Of a stretch of 64,000 nt of DNA, positions 23,715-31,666 are shown piece after piece. Made by a program: the position numbers and the translations under genes. This DNA is from Flavobacterium humi (lineage in GTDB: Bacteria > Bacteroidota > Bacteroidia > Flavobacteriales > Flavobacteriaceae): contig NZ_SRLH01000001.1 in assembly GCF_004745595.1 (NCBI RefSeq), positions 376,234 to 440,233 of the forward strand. Direction: 5' to 3'. Position 1 is the stretch's first letter; the number at the start of each line of letters is the position of its first letter. The notes under the pieces are model-generated. The model was not told the origin of the DNA and searched no databases. It saw only the letters and a list, made by a program, of their open reading frames with translations.

Positions 23715-24412
23715 CTTTTGTAAACAGCAACGGTAAGATTATCATTACATCCAACAGGGATGAAAAAGTGCTGCGCCCCAAGGCAATTGAGCCCAGGAAT
23801 TACCTGATCCACCATAAAAATGTTTTCTTCCCAAAGGATTCCAAAGCAGGAGGGACCTGGTATGCTGTTGATGAAAATGCAAATGTGATTGTCCTCTTGA
23901 ATGGCGCTGCCGTAAAACATATCCCCAAAAGCCATTACAGGAAAAGCAGGGGATTGATACTTCTGGATTTGATTGGTTCTGAATGCATTACAAGATATTG
24001 GAACACTATCGATTTAGATGATATTGAGCCTTTTACACTCGTCGTCCTTGAAAATATGGAATTATTCCAATTGCGGTGGGACGGGCAGGCGAAAGAAAGT
24101 ATCCAGCTGGACGAAACCAAGAGCCACATTTGGTCGTCTTCAACCTTGTATCCTATGGAAATCAGGGAGCACAGGGCACAATGGTTTTCCGCTTTTTTAG
24201 AAGGGAAAGAGACCGTATCGGAAACGGGCATGATGGATTTCCACCGGTATACGGAAGAAGGGAATCCGGAAAACGGTTTGGTCATCAACCGAAACGAAAC
24301 CCTTAAAACATTAAGCATTACACAAACCGTTATCGAAAAAAACAAAGTTGTGCTCCGCCACCTGGACCTTATTCAAAATGAGCAATTTATTAATTCCTTT
24401 ATTGTCATCTGA
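23702..24412 (+). CDS. NRDE (TANGO2-like) protein
   Basis: 236 residues beginning 'MCTVTFVNSNGKIIITSNRDE', with the NRDE motif and the N-terminal Met-Cys that could act as an Ntn-type nucleophile after Met removal. Further family pieces: 'GGTWYAVDENANVIVLLNG', 'HYRKSRGLILLDL'. Eukaryotic TANGO2 has been linked to heme and lipid handling, and bacterial homologues are uncharacterised. Overlapping starts and stops place it inside the YHS operon. Confidence 0.9.
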   Translation: MCTVTFVNSNGKIIITSNRDEKVLRPKAIEPRNYLIHHKNVFFPKDSKAGGTWYAVDENANVIVLLNGAAVKHIPKSHYRKSRGLILLDLIGSECITRYWNTIDLDDIEPFTLVVLENMELFQLRWDGQAKESIQLDETKSHIWSSSTLYPMEIREHRAQWFSAFLEGKETVSETGMMDFHRYTEEGNPENGLVINRNETLKTLSITQTVIEKNKVVLRHLDLIQNEQFINSFIVI

Positions 24413-25446
24413 TGCGCTTATTTTTACATAAACTGGCCCATTGGGAATACTGGCCGTTTACGATAGTATATATCCCGATTTATTTTTTATGGGCGTATTA
24501 TGCCTTGAAAGCCAAAACAATATTCTTTTTCAATGCTTCCAATCCGGGGATGAAAAACGGGGGATTTATCATGGACAGCAAAAAAGAAATCTATGACCTG
24601 ATCCCCAAAAAGTATTATCCTGCGACCGAACTGGTAAAAGAAGGAACCTCTTTTGCTGCTGTAAAAACTGTACTGGAAGAATCCACTATTGTATTTCCGC
24701 TGATTGCCAAACCGGATATTGGGCTAAGGGGTTCTGCGGTGAAAAAAATCCATACCATCGAAGAATTGGAACAATACCATGACAAAGCCAATTTTGATTA
24801 TTTGCTCCAGGAATTAATTCCGTATGAAAACGAAATAGGCATTTTTTACGTTCGGTTCCCGCATGAAGACAAAGGAAGGCTTACCGGGATTGTCAGCAAG
24901 GAATACCTGACCGTTACAGGGGACGGAATTTCCAGCATCAGAGAATTGCTGCAAAAAAACAAAAGGCATGCCTTGCAGCTAAAAGCTTTGGAAAAAGAAT
25001 ATAAGGAAGCATTATCTAAAGTTTTAGATAAAGGAGAACTAAAAAACCTGGTTCCTTATGGGAATCATTGCCGGGGTACCAAATTTACAGATGCAAGCCA
25101 TTTGATTTCGCCCAAATTGCAGGAAACCATAAATGAAATGTGTTTACAGATTCCCGGGTTTTATTTCGGAAGGATGGATCTCATGTATGAATCGCTGGCT
25201 TCCCTGGAGCAGGGAAAGAATTTTGCCCTGGTAGAATTAAACGGCGCAGCGAGCGAACCAACCCATATTTACGATCCGGCACATTCGATTTTCTTTGCCT
25301 GGAAAGAGCTAGCGCGGCATATTTCCTATATGTTTGAAATAAGCATTGCTAATAACAAAAGAGGCATTCCATTTTTGAGCCACAAAGAAGGAATGGTGCA
25401 ATACAGGCTGCATTTGGAACAAAACAATAAGATTGTACATTTTTAG
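24412..25446 (+). CDS. ATP-grasp enzyme (D-alanine-D-alanine-ligase-like)
   Basis: 344 residues. A hydrophobic start ('WPFTIVYIPIYFLWAYYAL') precedes an ATP-grasp core: 'IVFPLIAKPDIGLRGSAVKK' (nucleotide-binding Lys and Gly loop), 'YLLQELIPYENEIGIFYVRF', and 'FYFGRMDLMYES' with 'FALVELNGAASEPT' (metal-binding Asp, Glu and Asn). The fold ligates a carboxylate to an amine or thiol using ATP; the substrate is not evident and it is not a peptidoglycan Ddl by context. It overlaps NRDE by one base (TGATG). Confidence 0.85.
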   Translation: MRLFLHKLAHWEYWPFTIVYIPIYFLWAYYALKAKTIFFFNASNPGMKNGGFIMDSKKEIYDLIPKKYYPATELVKEGTSFAAVKTVLEESTIVFPLIAKPDIGLRGSAVKKIHTIEELEQYHDKANFDYLLQELIPYENEIGIFYVRFPHEDKGRLTGIVSKEYLTVTGDGISSIRELLQKNKRHALQLKALEKEYKEALSKVLDKGELKNLVPYGNHCRGTKFTDASHLISPKLQETINEMCLQIPGFYFGRMDLMYESLASLEQGKNFALVELNGAASEPTHIYDPAHSIFFAWKELARHISYMFEISIANNKRGIPFLSHKEGMVQYRLHLEQNNKIVHF

Positions 25447-25447
25447 C

Positions 25448-26095
25448 ATGAAACTATTTAAAAACATCCTTGTCGGTTTTGCGGTCAGTTTTGTGGGTTC
25501 GATACCATTAGGCTACCTGAGTGTTATCGGTTTCCAGATTTATTCAAAAACAGATCTCACCCAATTGGCATACTATCTTTTTGGGGTTGTACTTGTAGAA
25601 GGAATTGTGGTGTACGCCGCTTTGCAATTGGCCCACAAATTGGAATTGAACCAACAATGGAAACAGAGGATTTCGGTTTTTTCCATTTTCTTTTTGCTTT
25701 TCCTGGCGTATTATTTTTATGCTTCCAATGCGGACAGAAGTGGAGAACCCTCTGATTATAAGGCATTGTTCCAATATCCCGCCTTGTTTACCGGTTTGTT
25801 TTTCAGCGCTACGAATTTTGCCCAGGTACCGTTTTGGATGAGTTGGAATATCTATTTGGTTAATGGCAATTATATTTTCAAAGGACCGGTTTTGAACTTT
25901 TTGTATGTAATCGGGACACTTTTAGGGACGTTTTCAGGAATGTTTGTTTTAATTGTAAGCATCGGAAGTATTTCCCATTCCGGGATCATCCATCAAAATA
26001 CATTTTCCAGATGCATTCCCTTGCTATTTATAGGTTTGGCCGTTTTTCAGCTCTATCAGTTTTTTAAGAACAGGAAAAAACTATCCTTAAAATAA
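25448..26095 (+). CDS. LysE-family-like membrane transporter
   Basis: 215 residues from the ATG at 25448, one base after the upstream stop. About six TM helices: 'FAVSFVGSIPLGYLSVIGFQ' (the G-x-x-x-x-G start of LysE/RhtB-type exporters), 'LAYYLFGVVLVEGIVVYAAL', and C-terminal 'VIGTLLGTFSGMFVLIVSIG'. LysE-type proteins export amino acids; substrate here unknown. Last gene of the Crp-linked operon. Confidence 0.8.
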   Translation: MKLFKNILVGFAVSFVGSIPLGYLSVIGFQIYSKTDLTQLAYYLFGVVLVEGIVVYAALQLAHKLELNQQWKQRISVFSIFFLLFLAYYFYASNADRSGEPSDYKALFQYPALFTGLFFSATNFAQVPFWMSWNIYLVNGNYIFKGPVLNFLYVIGTLLGTFSGMFVLIVSIGSISHSGIIHQNTFSRCIPLLFIGLAVFQLYQFFKNRKKLSLK

Positions 26096-26096
26096 A

Positions 26097-26117
26097 AAAA
26101 GCCCGTAATGGGCTTTT
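26097..26117. terminator. Bidirectional terminator between convergent operons
   Basis: AAAAGCCC pairs with GGGCTTTT around GTAAT, with A/T runs on both sides; it separates the LysE gene from the convergent SDR gene. Confidence 0.88.
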
Positions 26118-26119
26118 AT

Positions 26120-26881
26120 TTATAACATCATACCGCCGGAAACTTCAATACGCTGGGCATTGACCCATTTGGCATCTTCAGTACACAAAAAGGCAACGAC
26201 ACTGCCAATATCGTCCGGAAGCCCGACACGCCCCAAAGCGGTTGCTGAAGCTATGGATTTATTCATATCCGCATTGTCACGCACTGCGCCGCCGCCAAAA
26301 TCGGTTTCTATAGCGCCGGGAGCCACCACATTGGCTCTTATTTGCCTGCTGCCCAATTCTTTGGCCTGGTATTTTGTAAGTGTTTCGATGGCGCCTTTCA
26401 TAGCAGCATAGGCCGCAAATCCAGGAAAAGAAAAACGCGCCAAACCAGTTGAAATATTGACGATACCTCCGCCATCTGCCATTAATGGGAGCGCTCGCTG
26501 GGTCAGGAAGAATGTTCCTTTGAATTGGATATTAAGTAGTGTATCAAACTGTTCTTCAGTTGTTTCCATATAAGAAACATGAATGCCGATTCCTGCATTA
26601 TTAACCAGGTAATCAAATGTTTGTGTTTGGAAAGTAGCCGATAAAACTGCTGAAACTTCCTTAAAAAAAGCATCAAATGTTTTCGTTTCCCCAACATTCA
26701 ATTGGATAGCCGCTGCTTTTTGCCCCAACGCCTCAACCAGGCCGATTACTTTTTCCGCTTCTTCTTTTTTGCTGTTATAGGTGAGAATAATGTCCAAACC
26801 TTTTTTGGCAAGGCTCAAAACCATTTCTTTCCCCAAACCCCGGCTGCCACCGGTCACTAATGCTATTTTACTCTTTGTCAT
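26120..26881 (-). CDS. Short-chain dehydrogenase/reductase
   Basis: 253 residues. Classical SDR: nucleotide motif 'TGGSRGLG' at about 11-18, 'NNAG' at about 93, catalytic 'YAAMK' Tyr-x-x-x-Lys, and C-terminal 'VSGGMML'. It oxidises or reduces an alcohol/carbonyl with NAD(P). Last in the long minus-strand run, 72 bp after the AraC-type gene, so its membership of the aromatic operon is less certain than that of the upstream genes. Confidence 0.93.
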   Translation of the reverse strand: MTKSKIALVTGGSRGLGKEMVLSLAKKGLDIILTYNSKKEEAEKVIGLVEALGQKAAAIQLNVGETKTFDAFFKEVSAVLSATFQTQTFDYLVNNAGIGIHVSYMETTEEQFDTLLNIQFKGTFFLTQRALPLMADGGGIVNISTGLARFSFPGFAAYAAMKGAIETLTKYQAKELGSRQIRANVVAPGAIETDFGGGAVRDNADMNKSIASATALGRVGLPDDIGSVVAFLCTEDAKWVNAQRIEVSGGMML

Positions 26882-26953
26882 TGCTTTATGTTTAAATTAA
26901 CAAGACAAAATTAGGGAGTTGGACGTCAAAAAAATGGTGACTGTTTCAGTATT

Positions 26954-27346
26954 TTACCTGGATTTGGGCATCAGGACGGATTCCCGGTATTGTTTTGGAG
27001 TCAGATGGGTAAAACGTTTGAAAAATTTTGTAAAATTGGAAGGGTCAAAAGTCAGGAAGTGGGCAATTTCGGAAATAGACATTTCATTTTCTTCCAGTTT
27101 GTTTTTGGCAATAGCAACGATATGTTCTTCAAAAAAATAGCAAGGTGCTTTTCCCGTTGTGAGTTTTATGGTATTGCTCAAATGTGTCGGGTGGATAAAC
27201 ATCTGGCTGGCAAAATCCCGGATTTCATAAAATTCAGCCGTTTTACCTGCCAGGAAATCATTGATGTGCTGTTCGACAATGGCCAAATACCCAACGGTTA
27301 TCTCGTCTTTCCGGGCTAATATTTTCTTTGGTATTTTGGTTGTCAT
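26954..27346 (-). CDS. AraC-type HTH regulator, DNA-binding domain only
   Basis: 130 residues, almost entirely an AraC/XylS double HTH: 'IRDFASQMFIHPTHLSNTIK' (first HTH) and 'SISEIAHFLTFDPSNFTKFF' then 'THLTPKQYR' (second HTH and signature). The usual N-terminal effector domain is absent; only about 25 residues precede the first helix. It lies between the SDR and the winged-helix gene on the same strand, so it may regulate the local operon, perhaps binding constitutively or through a partner. Confidence 0.88.
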   Translation of the reverse strand: MTTKIPKKILARKDEITVGYLAIVEQHINDFLAGKTAEFYEIRDFASQMFIHPTHLSNTIKLTTGKAPCYFFEEHIVAIAKNKLEENEMSISEIAHFLTFDPSNFTKFFKRFTHLTPKQYRESVLMPKSR

Positions 27347-27355
27347 TTGTATTTA

Positions 27356-28441
27356 TTATACTATTTGAGGTTTGTATTCGGCCTTTTTATTCAAAAAAGA
27401 TCCAAATGCTTCCAGTTTTTCATGGAATAACTCGTCAATTCCCCTGTTTTCGGATTGAAAGAGATCGGTTTCGATAATAACAGATTCTTTTTTGATTGTC
27501 CTTTTCCATAAACCGGCCACTTTTCCGTTCAAAACAATAATCGGGTAAAAAATCCCATTATTGGATATGGTTTTCTTGTGGTTTTCCAGCAGGAGGGAAG
27601 CCGTCCTGTTTTTATAACTGATCAAAAACTCATCAAATGCCGGCAATAAATAAAGCGATGGTGTATTGCCTTTTGGCATCGGCACATGTTGCAAAAAATA
27701 GAAGGTATCGGAATCTATCGTTTCGGACATCAATCCTGATTTTACCATTTCCAGCGCAGCCCGGGCATCTTTAATTGGCAATCCCGACCACCAGATAAAA
27801 TCCTGTAATGTGGCGGGGCCATGGCTTGAAAAATAGGTTTGGGCTAATTTGGCCAGCGATTCTTCTTTTGTGAATTTTTTTGTTTGCTGCACCCTTTCCG
27901 GGAGAAGCGCGTAGGTCTGTTTTTTACCTTTAGTGGCGCCACTGCACACAATTCCTTCCATTTCAGCATAAACCAGGATGTGGGATAAGCGGTTGTCATT
28001 GGTTGCGATTCCGGCATCATTCAATAACGAAGCGATTTCTTCCCTGGTTAAATGATGGTGCCCGGCCAAAGCTTTTTCGATTATAGCATTGCTTTTTGAC
28101 AATACCGCCTCGGAAAGTTCCAATTCTTTTAATCTTGGCCTCATGTTCGATTTTATCTGGGGAGAAGACAATTCCAGGAGCCAGTATATATCGTCACAAG
28201 AGGCGAGGTGCCAGGTAGGTCGCAATAAATGGGTCCGGATGATTTCGCCTTTATCTATGGCTTCCTCCACCGAAAGGTCGGTTGATCCTGATAATCGGGT
28301 TCCCAAAGCCCATTTGGACATGGCGTAATCCTGTGCCTGCATAACACCCATCCAGCCGACCAGGTCTTTTGCCTTTTCAAATTTTGAATTGACAATTTGC
28401 TGATTGTTCAGGCGGATGTTTGAAATGTCTATTGGCTCCAT
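27356..28441 (-). CDS. Winged-helix AlkZ/YcaQ-like DNA glycosylase family protein (HTH_42)
   Basis: 361 residues. N-terminus 'VGWMGVMQAQDYAMSKWALG' carries the Gln-x-Gln (Q-A-Q) catalytic motif of YcaQ/AlkZ-type glycosylases; tandem winged-helix segments follow ('HHLTREEIASLLNDAGI'), and the C-terminal part has 'LLPAFDEFLISYKNR'. AlkZ-family enzymes unhook interstrand crosslinks or excise alkylated bases, some in self-resistance to genotoxic natural products. Its place in a catabolic operon is unusual. Family call good, activity inferred. Confidence 0.83.
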   Translation of the reverse strand: MEPIDISNIRLNNQQIVNSKFEKAKDLVGWMGVMQAQDYAMSKWALGTRLSGSTDLSVEEAIDKGEIIRTHLLRPTWHLASCDDIYWLLELSSPQIKSNMRPRLKELELSEAVLSKSNAIIEKALAGHHHLTREEIASLLNDAGIATNDNRLSHILVYAEMEGIVCSGATKGKKQTYALLPERVQQTKKFTKEESLAKLAQTYFSSHGPATLQDFIWWSGLPIKDARAALEMVKSGLMSETIDSDTFYFLQHVPMPKGNTPSLYLLPAFDEFLISYKNRTASLLLENHKKTISNNGIFYPIIVLNGKVAGLWKRTIKKESVIIETDLFQSENRGIDELFHEKLEAFGSFLNKKAEYKPQIV

Positions 28442-28456
28442 CTTTTTAGTCTCCGT

Positions 28457-28828
28457 TTAAGGCAATTTGAATTCCGGATTGTAAATCAGGCCAATGACAT
28501 TGCCCCAGGGATCTGTCACGGTTGCCACAACAATTTCACCACCTACATTTTGAGGAGCTTCATGGGTTTTGGCTCCCAGGCTTAAGAAATGGTTATAATC
28601 CGATTCGATATCGTTTGAACCCCAATAACTTACTACAGCATCTGTTTTAGGGCCCGATTGTTCTTCAGGCTGCAATCCCAGCTCATATCCGCCAATGGAA
28701 AAACCTACATAAAATGGCTTGTCAAAATACGGAAGCGCCTGGAAAGCTTTGGCATACCAATCTTTGGCTTTATTGATATCGCTTACTTTATAAATGGTGG
28801 TGCGAAGCCCTAAAATGGATGTTTTCAT
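28457..28828 (-). CDS. VOC (glyoxalase fold) protein
   Basis: 123 residues with 'LRTTIYKVSDINKAKDWYAK' at the start and 'TVTDPWGNVIGLIYNP' at the end, a typical single-unit VOC protein that would dimerise. Could bind or transform a small molecule; not closely like the VOC protein at 7152. It sits 3 bp downstream of the maleate isomerase gene, so a detoxifying or isomerising role in the pathway is possible, but nothing shows it directly. Confidence 0.85.
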   Translation of the reverse strand: MKTSILGLRTTIYKVSDINKAKDWYAKAFQALPYFDKPFYVGFSIGGYELGLQPEEQSGPKTDAVVSYWGSNDIESDYNHFLSLGAKTHEAPQNVGGEIVVATVTDPWGNVIGLIYNPEFKLP

Positions 28829-28831
28829 AAT

Positions 28832-29581
28832 TTAATATTTACCGCTTAACAATTCCCCTCCGATATTGGATTTGGCTTCGATGCCTAATTTTTTCATCAT
28901 TTCATAAGTGGTGCATACCGCTGCAGAAGTAACCGGGATACCTATTTCTTTCTGGATCAAATCAATAGCTTCCAACGAAGGCATCTGCACACAGGCTGAA
29001 GCGACTAAAACATCTACGCCTTCAAGGTTCAATCTTTTGTAAATTTCCAATAAATTCATCGGATCTTGAGCAGCAACTTCCAAATTATCAGGAATTTCTA
29101 AAGCAATGGAATCTACCACTTCAAAACCCTGGTGTTCTATGTAATCCACAACCAAATCCGTCAACGGACGCATATAAGGAGTAATGACGGCTACTTTTTT
29201 GGCTCCCAAAACTTTTAATCCGTTAATCAAAGCTCCGGCACTGGTTACAATAGGTGTCGGGAAATCGTTGGCAACCGTTTCCTGGTGCAGGTTTACTTCG
29301 GAAACGCAATGATACCCACGCCCCATGCTCATAATGGCAACCAGGCAGGCATATCCCATAACATCCACATGCGCATCTGATAATTCCTGGGCACATTTCA
29401 AACTCATGGCATCCATGGCTTCAAGTTCTTCTTTGGTTACCTTTTTCATCCGCATACGGCTGGAATGGAAAGTAAAACGTTCCGGCAAAATGGTTTCGCG
29501 CGATCGGAAAACAGCCGGGATTTCGGTTTCCATAGTCACATTTGAGGAAGGCACAATTTGCCCTATTCTGTATTTTTTCAT
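28832..29581 (-). CDS. Maleate cis-trans isomerase (Asp/Glu racemase superfamily)
   Basis: 249 residues. Shows the signature of maleate isomerases: 'VPSSNVTMETEIP' near the N-terminus and two catalytic cysteines, Cys79 ('GYACLVAIMSMG') and Cys197 ('VASACVQMPSL'), at the same spacing as in characterised Nocardia and Pseudomonas enzymes. It converts maleate to fumarate without cofactor. One base separates it from the FAH-family hydrolase gene, which would supply maleate if that enzyme cleaves maleylpyruvate directly. A related alternative is arylmalonate decarboxylase, but the PSSN-x-x-ME motif favours maleate isomerase. Confidence 0.88.
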   Translation of the reverse strand: MKKYRIGQIVPSSNVTMETEIPAVFRSRETILPERFTFHSSRMRMKKVTKEELEAMDAMSLKCAQELSDAHVDVMGYACLVAIMSMGRGYHCVSEVNLHQETVANDFPTPIVTSAGALINGLKVLGAKKVAVITPYMRPLTDLVVDYIEHQGFEVVDSIALEIPDNLEVAAQDPMNLLEIYKRLNLEGVDVLVASACVQMPSLEAIDLIQKEIGIPVTSAAVCTTYEMMKKLGIEAKSNIGGELLSGKY

Positions 29582-29582
29582 T

Positions 29583-30491
29583 TTAAATTTCTTTAACGGT
29601 ATTCACAATTGTTCCAATGCCTTCAACGGTAGCTTCCACCACATCTCCATCCCACATCCATTCCTGCGGATTGCGGCCGGCACCTACGCCTGCAGGGGTT
29701 CCCGTTGCAATAATATCGCCGGGTTCCAGGGTAAAAACCGTACTTAAATCTTCAATCAGGTCGTTGATGTTGAATAACATAAATTTTGTATTGGAATTTT
29801 GCTTTTCAACACCATTTACTTTTAAGGACAAAGAGAGGTTATGCGGGTTTGGAATTTCGTCTTTTGTTACCAAAACTGGCCCCATAGGAGCAAAAGTATC
29901 CTGTCCTTTGGAAACAATCCATTGACCTGAACGGCGGCAATCCCTGGCCGAAATATCATTGATTACGGTATACCCGAAAACATAATCCATAGCATCAGCT
30001 TTAGGGACATATTTTCCTGTCTTACCGATGATTACCGCTAATTCCACTTCCCAATCCAGCTGCTGCGTAAGTTTGGGATTGTGCAAAATGGCTGTGTTTG
30101 TGGCGGTAACGGTTGTAGGTGGTTTAGAGAAAATAACCGGTTGTTGCGGCAGTTCGTTGGAAGTATCCAAAGTCCTGGCGCTTTCCGCTACGTGTTCCGT
30201 GTAATTCAGCCCGATGCCGATAATATTTTTTCTGGGTTTCGGGATGGGCGCAAGGAAAGTCACGTTCGATAGCGGATATTCGCAGTTCGATTTCTCTTCG
30301 GGCGTTAAACTATCAAGCAAAGCCTGTATTTTGGCCACTTCGGGCAAGCCCAAATCTATTAATTCGAGCATTGTTTTAGGAAGTGTTTCCTTTTTGATTT
30401 TGGCAACATCTTCCAGGTCGATCATGTGGTTTTCCAGCACAACGCCTAATCTTGGTACGGTATGGTTTATAGTGTAAGTAGCTAATTTCAT
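29583..30491 (-). CDS. Fumarylacetoacetate-hydrolase-family enzyme (maleyl/fumarylpyruvate hydrolase candidate)
   Basis: 302 residues. C-terminal FAH domain with metal ligands in 'LDWEVELAVIIGKTG' and 'YTVINDISARDCRR', and the loop 'IIATGTPAGVGAGR'. FAH enzymes hydrolyse the C-C bond of acylpyruvates. By context it should cleave the ring-fission product maleylpyruvate to pyruvate and maleate: no glutathione-dependent maleylpyruvate isomerase is present and a maleate isomerase follows. Substrate is inferred; a 5-amino or other analogue is possible. Confidence 0.9.
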   Translation of the reverse strand: MKLATYTINHTVPRLGVVLENHMIDLEDVAKIKKETLPKTMLELIDLGLPEVAKIQALLDSLTPEEKSNCEYPLSNVTFLAPIPKPRKNIIGIGLNYTEHVAESARTLDTSNELPQQPVIFSKPPTTVTATNTAILHNPKLTQQLDWEVELAVIIGKTGKYVPKADAMDYVFGYTVINDISARDCRRSGQWIVSKGQDTFAPMGPVLVTKDEIPNPHNLSLSLKVNGVEKQNSNTKFMLFNINDLIEDLSTVFTLEPGDIIATGTPAGVGAGRNPQEWMWDGDVVEATVEGIGTIVNTVKEI

Positions 30492-30557
30492 TTATTTTGG
30501 GTTTCTTTTTTTGAATAAAATTAATATTGATTTGGAAATTTTGTCATTCTCGATACA

Positions 30558-31664
30558 TTACAGTACCTGATGCCCGTTATTTTCCGGATATTCTTTTTCC
30601 TGGTACAAGCCAAGCTTCTCAATTACAGGCAAATCATTGAAAGAGAAAAGGCAGGCATCTTCTGTTTCCGACAGGTTCACATGTTCGTGCCAAGCCCAGG
30701 AAGGCACGCAAAAAATATCCCTTTCTTTCCAATCGAAACGCTTGCCGTTAATAATGGAATATCCTTTTCCTTTGGCACATTGGTATACAAAAGAACCTGT
30801 ATGTTTGTGCGCTTTGGTATGTTCGCCGGCGCGAAGCAATTGTATGGAAGCTCCCATGGTTTGCATGACATGCCCACCTGTCAGCGGGTTGGAATATTGC
30901 ATGATAATCCCGTCATAAGGAGACCCTTCATTCACTTTTGCAGCTTCGAGCAAGGCCGGATACACATCTTTCCAGGCATATTTGAATAGGGGAGAATACG
31001 GTTTGTCCCAATTGGCATCCTGTGGTACCAATCCGGCTCCGCTGTAGGTCAGTGGCAAATAATTGGCTGGTGCCGTAAGAGGTTGTTTTCCATCAAAAAC
31101 GGCATAATCATTAGCTTCCAGGGCATTTACCAAAGGAATATCCAAACCATCCTGCCAAATACAGGTCTTCCCGTTTTCGGCAACACCATGCTCATGCCAG
31201 GCGCTGTTTGGCGTAATTACGAAATCATTTACTTCAAAAGTGACTTTGTTTCCGTCTACAACCGTATAACCGCCTTCGCCTTCCATGATAAAACGAAGGG
31301 CAGAGGCCTTATGACGGTGCGCCGAAGTACTTTCTCCCGGGCGGGTCACCTGAATTCCGGTATAGAGCCAGCCCACGGCAGCGCTTACGTCTTTGCGCTT
31401 ATCGTTGACCAAATACACAACACGCCTTCCGGCTTGTTCCGGAGTAACCAGTTCGGATGATTTAAGTACCAGTTCGCGTAGGTTATCATATTCCCAAAGC
31501 ATGGGAACGGAGGAAGAACGGGGTTCCCAGGGCTCGATATCATTGGCAACCGTCCACAAGGCACCGGCGCCAAGGCCTTCCAATTCTTTGTAATAGGCTT
31601 CGAGTTCAGGAGTATCTTTTACCCTAGCACGCCCAATTACGTCATCGTTATGTATATCTTCCAT
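30558..31664 (-). CDS. Gentisate 1,2-dioxygenase-like bicupin ring-cleavage enzyme
   Basis: 368 residues in two cupin halves. The N-terminal cupin has iron ligands His116 and His118 in 'STSAHRHKASALRFIMEGEG' and a third His in 'SAWHEHG' (157/159), the pattern of gentisate and salicylate 1,2-dioxygenases. The C-terminal cupin ('GEHTKAHKHTGSFVYQCAKG', 'PSWAWHEH') keeps several histidines. Gentisate dioxygenase cleaves between the carboxyl- and hydroxyl-bearing carbons to give maleylpyruvate. 5-Hydroxyanthranilate or 1-hydroxy-2-naphthoate are possible alternative substrates within the family. Confidence 0.9.
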   Translation of the reverse strand: MEDIHNDDVIGRARVKDTPELEAYYKELEGLGAGALWTVANDIEPWEPRSSSVPMLWEYDNLRELVLKSSELVTPEQAGRRVVYLVNDKRKDVSAAVGWLYTGIQVTRPGESTSAHRHKASALRFIMEGEGGYTVVDGNKVTFEVNDFVITPNSAWHEHGVAENGKTCIWQDGLDIPLVNALEANDYAVFDGKQPLTAPANYLPLTYSGAGLVPQDANWDKPYSPLFKYAWKDVYPALLEAAKVNEGSPYDGIIMQYSNPLTGGHVMQTMGASIQLLRAGEHTKAHKHTGSFVYQCAKGKGYSIINGKRFDWKERDIFCVPSWAWHEHVNLSETEDACLFSFNDLPVIEKLGLYQEKEYPENNGHQVL

Positions 31665-31666
31665 AA

